From positions 90,281,001-90,345,000 of the forward strand of contig CM075656.1 in NCBI GenBank assembly GCA_037953625.1: 64,000 nt of DNA, written 5' to 3'. Made by a program: the position numbers and the translations under genes. Below the pieces are notes generated by a model. It ran no database searches and was not told the origin of the DNA. It saw nothing but the letters and a program-made list of their open reading frames with translations. Below, in pieces: positions 22,398 through 32,658 of this stretch. Each line of letters opens with the position of its first letter. Within the stretch, counting starts at the first letter, position 1. This stretch comes from Crotalaria pallida (taxonomy: Eukaryota > Streptophyta > Magnoliopsida > Fabales > Fabaceae).

Positions 22398-24089
22398 TTA
22401 AGCTTGGTTTTCTATCTGGTTAGCATCCACCACATCATTTGTGGTAGCAGTTGCCTCTCCACCTTCAGCACCCTCTGCTGGAGGTTGAGCTTGTTCATCT
22501 TCTGGAAGTGGTTCCTCCACATAGTCATTCTCAAATGCATCTGCTGGAACCTGATAAATCCTAACTTGTGGCTTAGAGGGGTCCTTCACAAGAACATATT
22601 TTCCCTCGTCAAGTTTCATGCACAGGTCCACAATCGACTTCACAATTCCCCACATATTATTCGGGTTCAAATTAATCTGCGCCGCAAAGTCCTTTGGCTT
22701 ATATCCCACCACAGTCAAAATGACATGATTAAAATGGTCACGGGGATGAATCCGAGACACATATCCCAATTTCATCATGTCAGCGCTTGCCAGCAGAGCC
22801 TGAGCAGTCCATTTAGCCAACTTATTCGCATTGTTCTTGAGTTCAGTAGCCAACACAGCACCCCTTTGAGTCTCCAACTTCTGCCTCCAATCCACGCCCG
22901 AATACTTGGGATCAAACTCATTCAAAGCATTCAAAGTAAGGTAAGACCTCTGCTTATTCACATCAAGCACACTCTGCACCTCACACCTTGCAACAAGATA
23001 CATATCATTATCCAATTTCCACCTCCTGTACCTATAAGCCACCGAAGCAACCTCTTCACCCTCATTAGCAAAAGGGTTCGGCTCATCAAAAGTCACCTTA
23101 TTCCCATCCCGAACCAAAACCTGCTGCGAGAAATTCTGGTTAATATATGCAGCCTCAACGCTGAGCGAATGCGCCGAGTTAATATCATCCTTCGCCTCGG
23201 GCAGAGGCTCCTGCGATGTCTCGTGAACCGAAAGCAAATCCAGCTGCGAACCATCGCGCTTATCAAAGAACAACTTGTTCCCAACGCGCTGGACAACAAT
23301 GTCCCATGAGTAAACAGACCTCGGCGCGCACATCAGCGTGGAGAGAATAGTATCCGTGGCGAAAACCGTGGCCTTGTCCTCGTTCGCGAGCCTGCGAATA
23401 ACAGGATCGTCAGTGGTGGTAACCTTGAAAAAGTTCCTGTTCTTGAAACGCTCCAATCTGCGATCACTTTTCGGCGTGATGCGATCGTAGGTCCTGTCGT
23501 AATACTCGAGGGCGCCACAGAATTGAAGGTCTTCGGGCTCAGGAACGGTGAATGACAGCTTGGAGAAGGTCGAGAAAGGGATCTGATCGCGCATGTTCCA
23601 TTCAGGCTGGATATCGACCGAAGATTTGAAGACCGCGGCCTCACGACGCGGTGCGTTGGGGTTCGAGCGGTTGAGATGGTAGAGGCGGTCGCGACGAGCT
23701 CTTTCCTTCTCCTGTTCTCGCTTCTTGGCTTCGACTTCTTCGTCGCGGCGCTGCGGAAGCTGGCGCTGTTGCTGGAAGCGCCATTTCGGGCCGAATTTGG
23801 GGCGCGGTGGTGGTTTGCCGTCGACGAGGCGGAAGGAGGCGTCGTCGGCGGCGGAGGCGGGGAAGGAGTCGTCGTTGGTGAAGTCGAAGACGGCGTCGGA
23901 GGGGTTCTTGGAGCGGGTAGGGTTGTTGAAGTTGCGGGTCCAATCGGCGATGCGGCCTAGCTTGTCGGAGCGGGAGAAGGGGGCGAAGGGGACGTTGGAG
24001 GGGAGGTTGGTGGTGGGGGTGGCGGAATCAGGTGGGCCCCAGCCGTCGGGGTTGAAGGGGACGGCACCGACGTCGAAGGATCCAACCAT
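22398..24089 (-). CDS. TIF3D1: Eukaryotic translation initiation factor 3 subunit D (eIF3d)
   Basis: A 563-aa uninterrupted frame starting MVGSFDVGAVPFNPDGWGPP, the typical N-terminus of plant eIF3d, and close to the family length (roughly 530-590). Residues about 95-150 form a basic, Gln/Arg-rich segment (PKWRFQQQRQLPQRRDEEVE) matching the RNA-binding part. The conserved core follows, including PEWNMRDQIPFSTFSKLSF, ALEYYDRTYDRITPK, CAPRSVYSWDIVVQ, FANEGEEVASVAYRYRRWKL and the later GVDWRQKLETQRGAVLA. The core holds the cap-binding fold described for eIF3d. The C-terminus (EEPLPEDEQAQPP) is acidic and variable. The protein is a peripheral eIF3 subunit near the mRNA exit channel of the 40S ribosome and supports cap-dependent, in part eIF4E-independent, initiation. 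The coding part is intronless. The symbol follows Arabidopsis; which of its two paralogues is the orthologue is not decided here. Confidence 0.97.
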   Translation of the reverse strand: MVGSFDVGAVPFNPDGWGPPDSATPTTNLPSNVPFAPFSRSDKLGRIADWTRNFNNPTRSKNPSDAVFDFTNDDSFPASAADDASFRLVDGKPPPRPKFGPKWRFQQQRQLPQRRDEEVEAKKREQEKERARRDRLYHLNRSNPNAPRREAAVFKSSVDIQPEWNMRDQIPFSTFSKLSFTVPEPEDLQFCGALEYYDRTYDRITPKSDRRLERFKNRNFFKVTTTDDPVIRRLANEDKATVFATDTILSTLMCAPRSVYSWDIVVQRVGNKLFFDKRDGSQLDLLSVHETSQEPLPEAKDDINSAHSLSVEAAYINQNFSQQVLVRDGNKVTFDEPNPFANEGEEVASVAYRYRRWKLDNDMYLVARCEVQSVLDVNKQRSYLTLNALNEFDPKYSGVDWRQKLETQRGAVLATELKNNANKLAKWTAQALLASADMMKLGYVSRIHPRDHFNHVILTVVGYKPKDFAAQINLNPNNMWGIVKSIVDLCMKLDEGKYVLVKDPSKPQVRIYQVPADAFENDYVEEPLPEDEQAQPPAEGAEGGEATATTNDVVDANQIENQA

Positions 24090-24178
24090 TGAAGCAAGGT
24101 GGTTGAATCTGCGGTGGTGGTTTCTGAAAACCCTATCAGAGTGATTTGAATGAGTGAGGAAGGTGAGTCGCGAAAACG

Positions 24179-24187
24179 AAACCCTAA
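24179..24187. promoter_or_regulatory. Telo-box upstream of eIF3d
   Basis: AAACCCTAA (+ strand) lies 90 bp upstream of the ATG, between it and the TATA box. Telo-boxes are enriched near the start sites of plant translation and ribosomal protein genes. Confidence 0.6.
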
Positions 24188-24200
24188 TTTGTTGATGTGA

Positions 24201-24210
24201 GTTTATATAC
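24201..24210 (-). promoter_or_regulatory. TATA box of eIF3d
   Basis: The minus strand reads GTATATAAAC about 115 bp upstream of the ATG, consistent with a 5' UTR of roughly 80-90 nt. Confidence 0.6.
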
Positions 24211-24290
24211 TCCTTTCTGTTGTTGGGTATTTGCCCCCTCAGAAACCACTTAATTACGCATTTGTCATTGCTGTTTTTTTGGGTTTGCTG

Positions 24291-24342
24291 TGGGCTTTTT
24301 TTTCTTGTGCGGGTGCTGCTTTCGGTTGGAAAGAACTGGGCT
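24291..24342. promoter_or_regulatory. Pair of site II-type TGGGCT motifs
   Basis: TGGGCT occurs at 24291-24296 and 24337-24342. With the telo-box it makes the combination common in promoters of plant translation genes, TCP factors being the usual binders. Confidence 0.45.
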
Positions 24343-24414
24343 TAGATAGGGGTCAATAGTTTTCCGGCCTTTTAAATGAGTTTTAGTCCCAAACCTCAAA
24401 TATCAATGAATTTT

Positions 24415-25960
24415 GGAAATTGCTTTTTGGCCTCCATGACTGACTTTTTATCCCCCATTTCAAATTTTCATGGATCAAAATACCCCTAACGGTGTTGACA
24501 TTTTAGGTTCTATGAAGCCGGAAAAAATTTTCCGGTTTTGCTGAACCGGAATCAATTTAAACACTATTCTGATTTTGCTGAACCGAAAATTGGATTCTGA
24601 CTTTGTAGTACCGGAAATATAGATTTCCGATGCTACTGAACCGGAAAAAAAGGCTATGTTGGTCAGGAAGAGAGGAAACAAATGACTAGGACGCCGGGTA
24701 GCAAAAGAGCACCCAAGTCCCTTGAACAAAGAAGGAAAATTGCAGGGTAATTGCTTTTTGGCCCCCATTTCAATTTTTCGTGGACGAAAATGATCCTGCG
24801 GAAATTAACACTTCCGGTTACGTGAAACCGGAAAATATTTTCGGGTAATACCCAACCGAAAACCTTTTGGTAATACAAAACCGGTACACTTCCGGTAATG
24901 AAGAGCTGGAAAGGAGAAAAATTAAAAGATTAACACTTCCGATTATGCTCAACCAAAAAAAAGATTAAAAAACAATTTCGGTAATACCCAACCGGAAATC
25001 TTCCGGTAATACTGAACCGGAAGAAACTGACTCAACCCCTACAACCATATTTCAAATACAAAATTCAGTATTTCATTATAAATATCAAAAAACCATTTAA
25101 GTTTTATCAAAACATGTAGGCTTATAGCAGAGGATGAAGATGAGAAGGTGAAATTGAACTTAATACCTGAAAGACCAACACTGCCTTCATAGTTTTTTGC
25201 TTGATTTTGTCATCATTTATGTCCACCTTCAATACCACTTTCTGTTGCGGGGAAAAAAAAAGAGAGAATAAGCACTTGTTAATTAGGAACAACCAGTTTC
25301 TCTAAGTGAGTCTACGATATTTAAGAAAATAATCAAAGACAAGGACAAGTAGAAATTGGATCATAAAAATAACCAAAGAAGTGAATGCCACAAATTCTTG
25401 CTGAAATTTTTACATTAGAAAGAAAGAATAGCAAATAAATTAAACATGCTTTGGTTAGGTGATGAATGAAATAATAAAAAGAGTAATTTTAATAAGACAG
25501 GGTCTAGTACTGACCTTCATTATGTTGTTATCAAAGTGTAAGTGAAAATCGGAGAAGAAGATGAACAGGAGGCAGTGGAATACTACTAAAGATTGAAGGA
25601 ACTAGCTAGAAGGGGAAAAAGAGTGTCGTATAAGAGATGGTTTGAAATCTTTCGGTAATACTTTATTCCGGTTCAGTATTACCGGAAGATTTTCGGTTGG
25701 GTATTACCGGAATTGTTTTTAATCTTTTCCGGTTGAGCATAACCAGATGTCTTAATCTTTTAATTTTTTCTCCTTTCCGGCTCTTCATTACCGGAATTGT
25801 ACCGTTTTTGTATTACAGAAAGGTTTTCGGTTGGGTATTACCGAAAAATATTTTCCGGTTTCATGTAACCGGAAGTGTTAATTTTTGCAGGATCATTTTC
25901 GCCCAAGGAAAATTGAAATAGGGGCCAAAAAGTCAAAAATGGGGGCAAAAAGCAATTCCC
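24415..25960. mobile_element. Mutator-like element with 9-bp TSD and long inverted repeats
   Basis: ATGAATTTT at 24406-24414 recurs exactly at 25961-25969. The left end GGAAATTGCTTTTTGGCC and right end GGCAAAAAGCAATTCCC are inverted. A second, longer copy of the left arm starts at 24748 and pairs over about 280 bp with 25655-25960 (ACTTCCGGTTACGTGAAACC against its inverse). Both arms are studded with TTCCGGT and ACCGGAA. The middle (about 25031-25654) has no transposase frame. Non-autonomous. Confidence 0.8.
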
Positions 25961-25963
25961 ATG

Positions 25964-26643
25964 AATTTTAGTCCCCAAACCCCACACATTAGCCCCAACC
26001 CTCATTTTAAATGAGAAAATACTAAAATGTTTTTTTCTCTTTTTTCTTTTCAGATATTTTTCTATTCCAAACCCCAAACCCTCACCCCATCCTCTTCTAT
26101 CTTCCCTCTTTCACAACTGGATGAACCTTCATACTTCTGCTCTCAATAACCTGAATGTCAAACCTCTATAAGCAATCCTGCATTCAGATTCCAATGTAAA
26201 TTTTTCATCACATATTATCCTCTCGCAAGACATCAATCATATTGTATATTCTCTTGTGATCCTTTGATTCAATCTGCATACAAAAAATAAATTCACAATC
26301 AACAATTGTAAACGGATAATGGTTAAAGTAGTATATTTCATGATAATGACAAACAACAGGACAGCATGGTAGAATGCCACCTATTTTCTAGTATTATAAT
26401 TTTGAGAAATGATAAATTCTTCTCATTAGTCATCTTCTACCTTCCATTTTTCACAACCGGATCAACCTTCATGTTTCTGCTTTGCTTCAGTGCTTTGCTT
26501 TGTTTTGTTTCTACGGAGGGTGGGCCAATCAGTTACTTACCCAATTAAACGTTTTACCCAATTAAAAAAGAAATGGACATTTTAGTATTTTTCTCAATTA
26601 AAATGGGAATTGAGGTTAATGTGTGAGATTTGGGAACTAAAAT
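25964..26643. mobile_element. Inverted-repeat element abutting the Mutator-like element
   Basis: The left arm AATTTTAGTCCCCAAACC through GAGAAAATACTAAAATGT pairs with the right arm ACATTTTAGTATTTTTCTC through GGGAACTAAAATT, about 70 bp each. The interior has no gene. TSD not resolved, because the left edge coincides with the TSD of the neighbour. Confidence 0.6.
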
Positions 26644-26775
26644 TCAACATCAATCCTTAACTCCCATTTTTTATTTATTCTCAATTTTACTTTTTTTTTT
26701 AATCTCTTTCATTCATTCCTAAAACCCAAAAGATTAGTCATTGATGGATACCTTAGAGACTAAAAATTAGTCCTT

Positions 26776-26905
26776 TCCGTTAATTTTTTCCATTAAGTGA
26801 CACGTGTCATCATAAGAAAATTTTAAAAAAATCATTAAACCATTTTTTAATACGTGACACCATTAGTTGAGTGACACGTGCCACTTAATGAAAAAAATTA
26901 ACGGA
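26776..26905. repeat. Foldback with G-box cores
   Basis: A 35-base left arm from 26776 (TCCGTTAATTTTTTCCATTA, then GTGACACGTGTCA) pairs with a right arm ending at 26905 (GTGACACGTGCCACTTAATG, then ATTAACGGA). Each arm holds a CACGTG core (26801-26806 and 26875-26880). The loop is about 60 bp. Confidence 0.75.
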
Positions 26906-27094
26906 AATGATTAATTCGTAAGATGATAACAACTTCAAAACTTATTTGAAACGAAAAAAATTAAAGGACAAAATCGCAACTAAACAAATAACTTACAAGA
27001 CTAATACAGTGGTTTTGTCAATTTCAGGTGTAAGTAACCTATTAGGTCTTTCTCCCTTAGCAACTATAGTATAAAATATGATTGTTCTACCAAC

Positions 27095-27252
27095 AAGGCT
27101 CAACACAGTTGGCAGATAGTTAGGTTTTTTTAACCATGATGTCAGGGATTTGATTCCTTCATGGGTATGGAGAAGACTTTGTTGGTAGAGGCAAAGCCCA
27201 CTTAGGTGATCTCTACGTCTCGGAGAGGATTAGTCTTCGGCTATTGGCTGGA
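27095..27252 (+). mobile_element. tRNA-derived SINE, type 1, with interrupted 3' end
   Basis: The head GGCTCAACACAGTTGGCAGA, box B GGGATTTGATTCC and body TGATCTCTACGTCTCGGAGA match the copies at 8771 and 18530. After CTATTGGCTGG the family sequence stops and resumes as GAAGGATATCC near 27517, so about 260 bp appears to have been inserted. Confidence 0.7.
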
Positions 27253-27510
27253 CTTAGGGATGAGTATGGGATGGGTTGGGTTTGTCCCTCACCTGTCCGA
27301 TCGTCCCTAAATGTTGTTCGGGTAATTTTTAATTTTCAACCTGAACCAGTCCCTAATTAGAGATGGACAAGGTAAGGTAAGGACGGGTCCTAATAATGAC
27401 GGGTCAGGGTTCACCCGAGACAAGAATGAATACCATTAAAAAATGTTTATTTTTTTCCTTGTTGTTACGTCTAAAGTTTGTAAAAAAAAAAAAAAACTGA
27501 AAGATATTCG
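27253..27510. other. Possible insertion in SINE tail
   Basis: A GC-richer segment with GGGTTTGTCCCTCACC and inverted GACGGGTC/GACGGGT motifs lies between two parts of the SINE end. Its own ends are not resolved. Confidence 0.35.
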
Positions 27511-27566
27511 CCGCTGAAGGATATCCTTGGTGAGAAGTGTGTGTGTGTATATGTATATATATTATA

Positions 27567-27857
27567 TACTCCCTCTATTCCTATTTAACTGTCCGTTTTT
27601 GGAGATTTTTTTTTAATTTTATCTGTCATTTTGATGATTTCAATAGTGTAATAAATGTTATTGTCCATGTTTACCCTTATTTAATAAAGTATTGATTTTC
27701 GTAAGTAGTGGAGAAAAAGTAATGATTACGGAGAAAGAAAGAGTATAGTGGAAAAAAAAAAACATAATTAATGTATTAAAAATCTAAGTAACGATTGTAT
27801 TTATTAAAAAATTTGTTTTGTTTGAAATAAGACAGATAAATAAAAACGGAAGGTGTA
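27567..27857. mobile_element. MITE, family E
   Basis: TA, CTCCCTCTATTCCTATTTAA at the left; ATAAATAAAAACGGAAGG to TGTA at the right. The interior CGTAAGTAGTGGAGAAAAAG matches the 10154 copy. Confidence 0.75.
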
Positions 27858-28069
27858 CGTGATTCTTCTAATTTTAGTGGCATGCACAGCGGTATTTGTG
27901 CTTAGGTGTTGATTGAAGAGGTGTGAAAGGCAATTTTTATGGAGGTGTTCTTGTTAATTGTAATTGTATTTTGTTTATCCTTGAATACATGATTAGATGT
28001 TTTTAATTACTCAAACTTAAAAAAAAAAAAAAACCACTAAAGTGGGGCACTATAATGCTCAAAGTAAAT

Positions 28070-28358
28070 TAGTCCATCCGTTCTTATTTATCTGTCATAT
28101 TTCAAACAAAACATACCCTTTAAGAAATATAATCATTACTCATATTTCCAATACATTAATTATGTGTTTTCTCACTATATCTTTTCTCTTTCTATAATCA
28201 TTAATTTTTCCCCACTACTTACATAAACCAAGACATATTAAATAGGAGCAAACATGGAAAATAACATTTATTACACTCTTGAAATCCTCGATACGAAAGA
28301 TAAAAAGAAACAAAAAATCTCTCCGAAAACCGACAGATAATAAGGAACGGAGGGAGTA
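28070..28358. mobile_element. MITE, family E, inverted relative to 27567
   Basis: Left end TA, GTCCATCCGTTCTTATTTAT; right end GATAATAAGGAACGGAGGGA. The interior CCCCACTACTTACATAAACC is the reverse of the 27567 copy. Confidence 0.75.
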
Positions 28359-28959
28359 TTATTAAGACTAAACTGTCACTTTAGTCATTCACTTTGTAAG
28401 GTGCTTTAACTTTAGTACCATACTTTTCAATAATTCATTTTTAGTCTCTTACTTTGAAAAAAAGCTACTCATCTTAGTCTCTGATAACTTCATTCATTCA
28501 TAGATGTTAATGTTTTACCACTACAAGAAAACAGCATATTACCGACAGAAATTATCGAGGGCCTTCGACGCCGTTGGTAAAAAATGCATTACCGAGGGCC
28601 TGTGCCGTCGGTAAAATTTCCCGCCATGCTAAAATTTTACTGAGGGCCACGCCGTCGAAAATGTCTTCTGAAAAACGAAATTAAAATAAATAAAATTAAA
28701 AATTAAAAAAAAATTATTAGCGAGAGCTACACCTTCGAAAAGCACTTCGGTAAATAAATATAAAATAATTAAAAATTAAAATTTAATTAAAAAACTATTA
28801 CCGACAGCTAGAGCTCTCGGTAAATAAAAGCCACATGCTCTCGATTGCTGGCATTATGGCTCTCGATAAATACCGAAGGCTTCGGTAACTATCATTTGGC
28901 CCTCGGTATTTATTTTAAAGTGAAATAAGTAAATACCGAGGCCATCTAACCTTTCTCAG

Positions 28960-29371
28960 TTTCACTCAACTCTCTTCTCAATTCTCACTTCTCAGTTCTC
29001 ACTCAATTCCACAACCCTCAAGTCTCTCTCACTCCCGTTTTCTTCCCCTTTCACTCACTCAACTCTCTCTCACCACTAACCGACAACCACAACCACTTAG
29101 CCGTCACCAACCACCGCGACCACGAACCCACCACCACCCTCCACCGCGACCACGAACTCACCACCACCCTCCACCGCTCACCGACGACAACGACCCAACC
29201 CACTGCACTCACGATTGATACTCCCACCGCCCCAAGCTACTTCTAGCACTCTCACGGCCCACCACCACCACAGCTTTGCTTTGCTCTGCTCCCTCTGCGG
29301 TGCTCGCACAGTCCAAGCCACATACACTCGCTGTGCTCCTTCACCGTTCTACACCACTAAGGCTCAATTAG
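28960..29371 (+). other. Leader-exon-like segment inside the CACTA element
   Basis: A CT/CA-rich, clearly GC-richer stretch (repeated CACCACCACCCTCCACCGC units) ends in CAATTAG|GTATATC, a good splice donor. It looks like a 5' exon of the element's transcript. An 84-codon frame at 29215-29469 shows no domain. Confidence 0.35.
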
Positions 29372-30613
29372 GTATATCTATTCATCTTCTTTGTCTTCAT
29401 TCAAATGTTAGGGTTCTAAATTTGGGAATCAACTTTATTCATACTGTTAGGCTTTTAATTTGGGGATAATTGCAAAGTTGAAATGGATGTATTGATTAAT
29501 TAAAGATTTAATTCCTCTGTGTGTTAAATTGGTTGAAGTTAGGGTTTGTGTAAAATTCATAAAATAGGATTGGGGTTTTTTGTGTAAAATTCCTGAATTG
29601 TGATTTGTTTCTAAAAAATGGTTTTATATGACAATAAAATGGAGATTGTTAAAGCCACTGTAACTATTGGTCCAAATTTAGAGTCAAGTTGGTTGTATCC
29701 AAGAAAATAAGCTTGCATTTAATCAGAGTTTTCTGTGTTCTTTGTAAAACGATTATAAGTTTGGCTACCAATGTCCTTTTGAAGGTTGGTTTTTGGAATT
29801 TAGCGTTTCTGTGTATATCTTAGGATAATTTTAGGAAAACAAGTCTGTTTTCTTTTTTCACTACAAGAACGCTCATAGGATCCTCCTTGAACTTCTTAGG
29901 AGTGTAAAGTTCAACAAGGTGTCATTTTTCTTCCTCTTATCGATGATCATGTTCACTCCCCTCCCTCTTTTGATTTTATTAAGGATATTTGTAATTGATG
30001 TGCTAAGATTAGAAACTACAGCTTTTAAACCAGTTGTTTGATTGAGGTGTACTTGTCTTTGATCTTCTAGGTGTTTGCTATATTGGGCATCTAAACTTCT
30101 GCATTGTTGTCTCTGTTTGGATGCTGTCTTAATGAGATAATATGAAAGCAACTCTAATATGCAAATGATGTCGGGTACATCTGCACGTCTAGGAGATTGA
30201 TGACTTGGTTAAAGAGAATATCTAAAGATAGAGGTACCCAATGTATATCTAAAGACAGAGGTGCCCAATGTCTAAAGACAGAGGTATATCTAAAGTAATA
30301 ATATATGCTTTTTTGAGTTATGAATTGTCTTAGTTTACAAAATGTTTACTCTCTTAACATGGTTCAATTCTCATTAGTAAATAAATAAATTCTTTTTTGT
30401 TATTTATGATTAAAATGTGATAGATATTTGATATTGTAGGTGCTGGTTTTGGGTCAATGAATGTTTACTTGAATAATATTTTATAGTTTTAGTTATAATT
30501 TTGATCCTAACTCAGTAAATAAAATTATTGCAAGACATGTTATCTTATTATGTTTTAAATTTAAAGTTTGAATAGCGATGGACATGTTATCTTGAATTTA
30601 AAGTTTCAATGAA

Positions 30614-30703
30614 ATGGTGCAACCTGGTGCGAAAAAGTTGTTGCCATCCACTTTAGAGTGGACTGTTAGTGATAATGACTCTGATTCCATTGATTTTGTC
30701 CAG
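30614..30703 (+). pseudogene. Possible captured exon in CACTA body
   Basis: ATG at 30614 opens 30 codons of normal composition (MVQPGAKKLLPSTLEW, then TVSDNDSDSIDFVQ) ending exactly at CAG|GTACC. It reads like a first coding exon, but no family is recognised. The surrounding DNA is AT-rich intron-like. Confidence 0.3.
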
Positions 30704-31424
30704 GTACCTTACGAATACCCTTTTACTTGAAAGTATCATCTGCTTCTGAATTATCACTTACCTCTTAGCATTAATTGAATTCATGTGTCTTTCACCTAAA
30801 AGTTTAAGTTTTTGAAAGGTTGGTTCAGGATATGATATGATATCAAGAATCTTTAGGACTAAGCATTTTAGAGTTTGTTTCTTGTGGCACCAATTTTCTA
30901 AATAAAAAGGTTGTCTAGTATAGTTATAAAGCAAGTGAACCTGTGCATTATCCATACAAAGAGAGTCAAAACAGTTACAAATTTCAAATTAATAAGTAGC
31001 CAAACCACGTGTAGATGCTCTATTCCTTTATTTGTTGTGGTGAATGGATTAGCACAATTAAAAACCTGAGAATTCTAAAGTCTAAATGTAGCATTTTATT
31101 TTGTTCTCAATTAATAAGTTCTTGCTGCATCGATTTCAAACACTAGGTGCAATAGCCAATTATATGATCCGGATTATCTGATTGTATCAACTATCAACAG
31201 TTTTAGGTGCGGATAAAATTGATTGCTGTAAATGTGGTATGCTGTTCTTATTTGAGTGCTATTGATTACAAGACCTGATTTATGTAGGAGTGAATCTGGT
31301 CCATTTGAAGTGAACTCTCATGTTTAGTTTTGGAACATTAGAATCCGATTCCAACTATTCCTATTTTGGATGTTAGTCTTGTATACTTTCAGATCAATCA
31401 TATTTGCTGTTCTATTCTGAAGTG

Positions 31425-31462
<38 letters not shown>

Positions 31463-31752
31463 TATATCTGGTGCTGTATTGTGCCTCCTGGCAAGCACTG
31501 TTGACAACATGGCCATTGATCCTTAGCTTTTGGGTTTGGCCAGCAACAAGTTGCTAATAGATATAACCAGCATATGTATCAGTATTATAACAGCAATGGC
31601 ATGATGTGCCAAATATGTGAAATGTTGAGGTTGTTTCACATTGTGACTTTAGTAGTGATTTGTTTGCTCTATGTATCAGTTCCGAAAATTTTTAGTTGCA
31701 TAAGTTTTAGACGTCTGAACTGAACTTTGATCCTTTCCTTTGGTTCTTGTAG

Positions 31753-31828
31753 GGTCAAATCTAAATTGAAAAGCGATACTAACCTCTTTGAAATAGTAAA
31801 ACGCAAGACCTCTGTTTCAGCCATTGAG
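31753..31828 (+). pseudogene. Second possible captured exon in CACTA body
   Basis: Acceptor TTCTTGTAG and donor GAG|GTACCTG bound an open segment reading KSKLKSDTNLFEIVKRKTSV then SAIE. Joining it directly to 30703 in phase 0 gives an early stop, so either an exon is missing between them or the copy is dead. Family not recognised. Confidence 0.3.
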
Positions 31829-32606
31829 GTACCTGAGTTGTCTTGATTTTCTTCCGAACTTGTAGTTGATAACTTAATACTATGTTAATTATGTGGTTTA
31901 AGAAAACCAGATGCCAGTGAGAGCAAGGAGCCTTTGACAGATCCTACTCTCCTGTGTTGTGCTTTCATGTTGGGGTTGAGTTTTCCCTCCCCCTTGTAAT
32001 CTCTGTCTCAATATTTTGGGACTCTTCCTTCCCCCTCTCTCCCCTACTATTGTATCATACCCTTGCACATGTTGTTTTTTCAGTGATTCAAACATTTTCA
32101 CGTGAGAGAAATGACATTTGATTTCTATCTTTATATTCTTAAATGTATCAATTATTTGAATTTGGTGTTGATGCTATTGTTACTCTTGATGAGTTGTTAA
32201 ACTATTATAGAAAAGTTCAAACGTTGTAAAACCGGTTTAGGTAAGCGAAGCAACCTAAAATTTTTGGTTTATGAAATTTTTTTACCCCTTTACAGTTATA
32301 TTTCTCAGGTAAATGATATTTCTCTTGTTATCTGTTGTGCCTTGTTATTTTCCAGGATAGAATATGTTTTCAATTCAAAGTAGAATTAATGGATATTTTG
32401 CATTTTATTTGTTGCATATGAGGAAACATTAATTTCAAGTGCCCATTTGGAAGAGCTATGAGTCCCACTGAGTCTTTCATTCAAGGACTAGATGAAAAAT
32501 GTGTTCTAGAATATAGCTTTGACATGTATGTAGGTAGTTTGAATATTGGGTAATATTTGGATTTAGTACCCTTCAAATATTTTGTTGCCTTGTATCTAAA
32601 ATTTCA

Positions 32607-32658
32607 TTAACTTTAGTAATTCCTGAATAAATTTCATTAACTTTAGTAATTCCTGAAT
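32607..32658. repeat. Short tandem duplication in CACTA
   Basis: TTTCATTAACTTTAGTAATT, followed by CCTGAAT, occurs twice back to back. Confidence 0.85.

Noticed and set aside
22383..23309. Long open frame antisense to eIF3d (308 codons, +)
   Set aside because: It lies wholly opposite the well-conserved eIF3d coding strand, shows no domain, and is explained by codon bias. The other antisense frames at 23676-24144 are rejected for the same reason.
29215..29469. 84-codon gene in the CACTA leader
   Set aside because: Low-complexity, runs across a good splice donor at 29371 and has no recognisable domain; kept only as a leader-exon-like segment.
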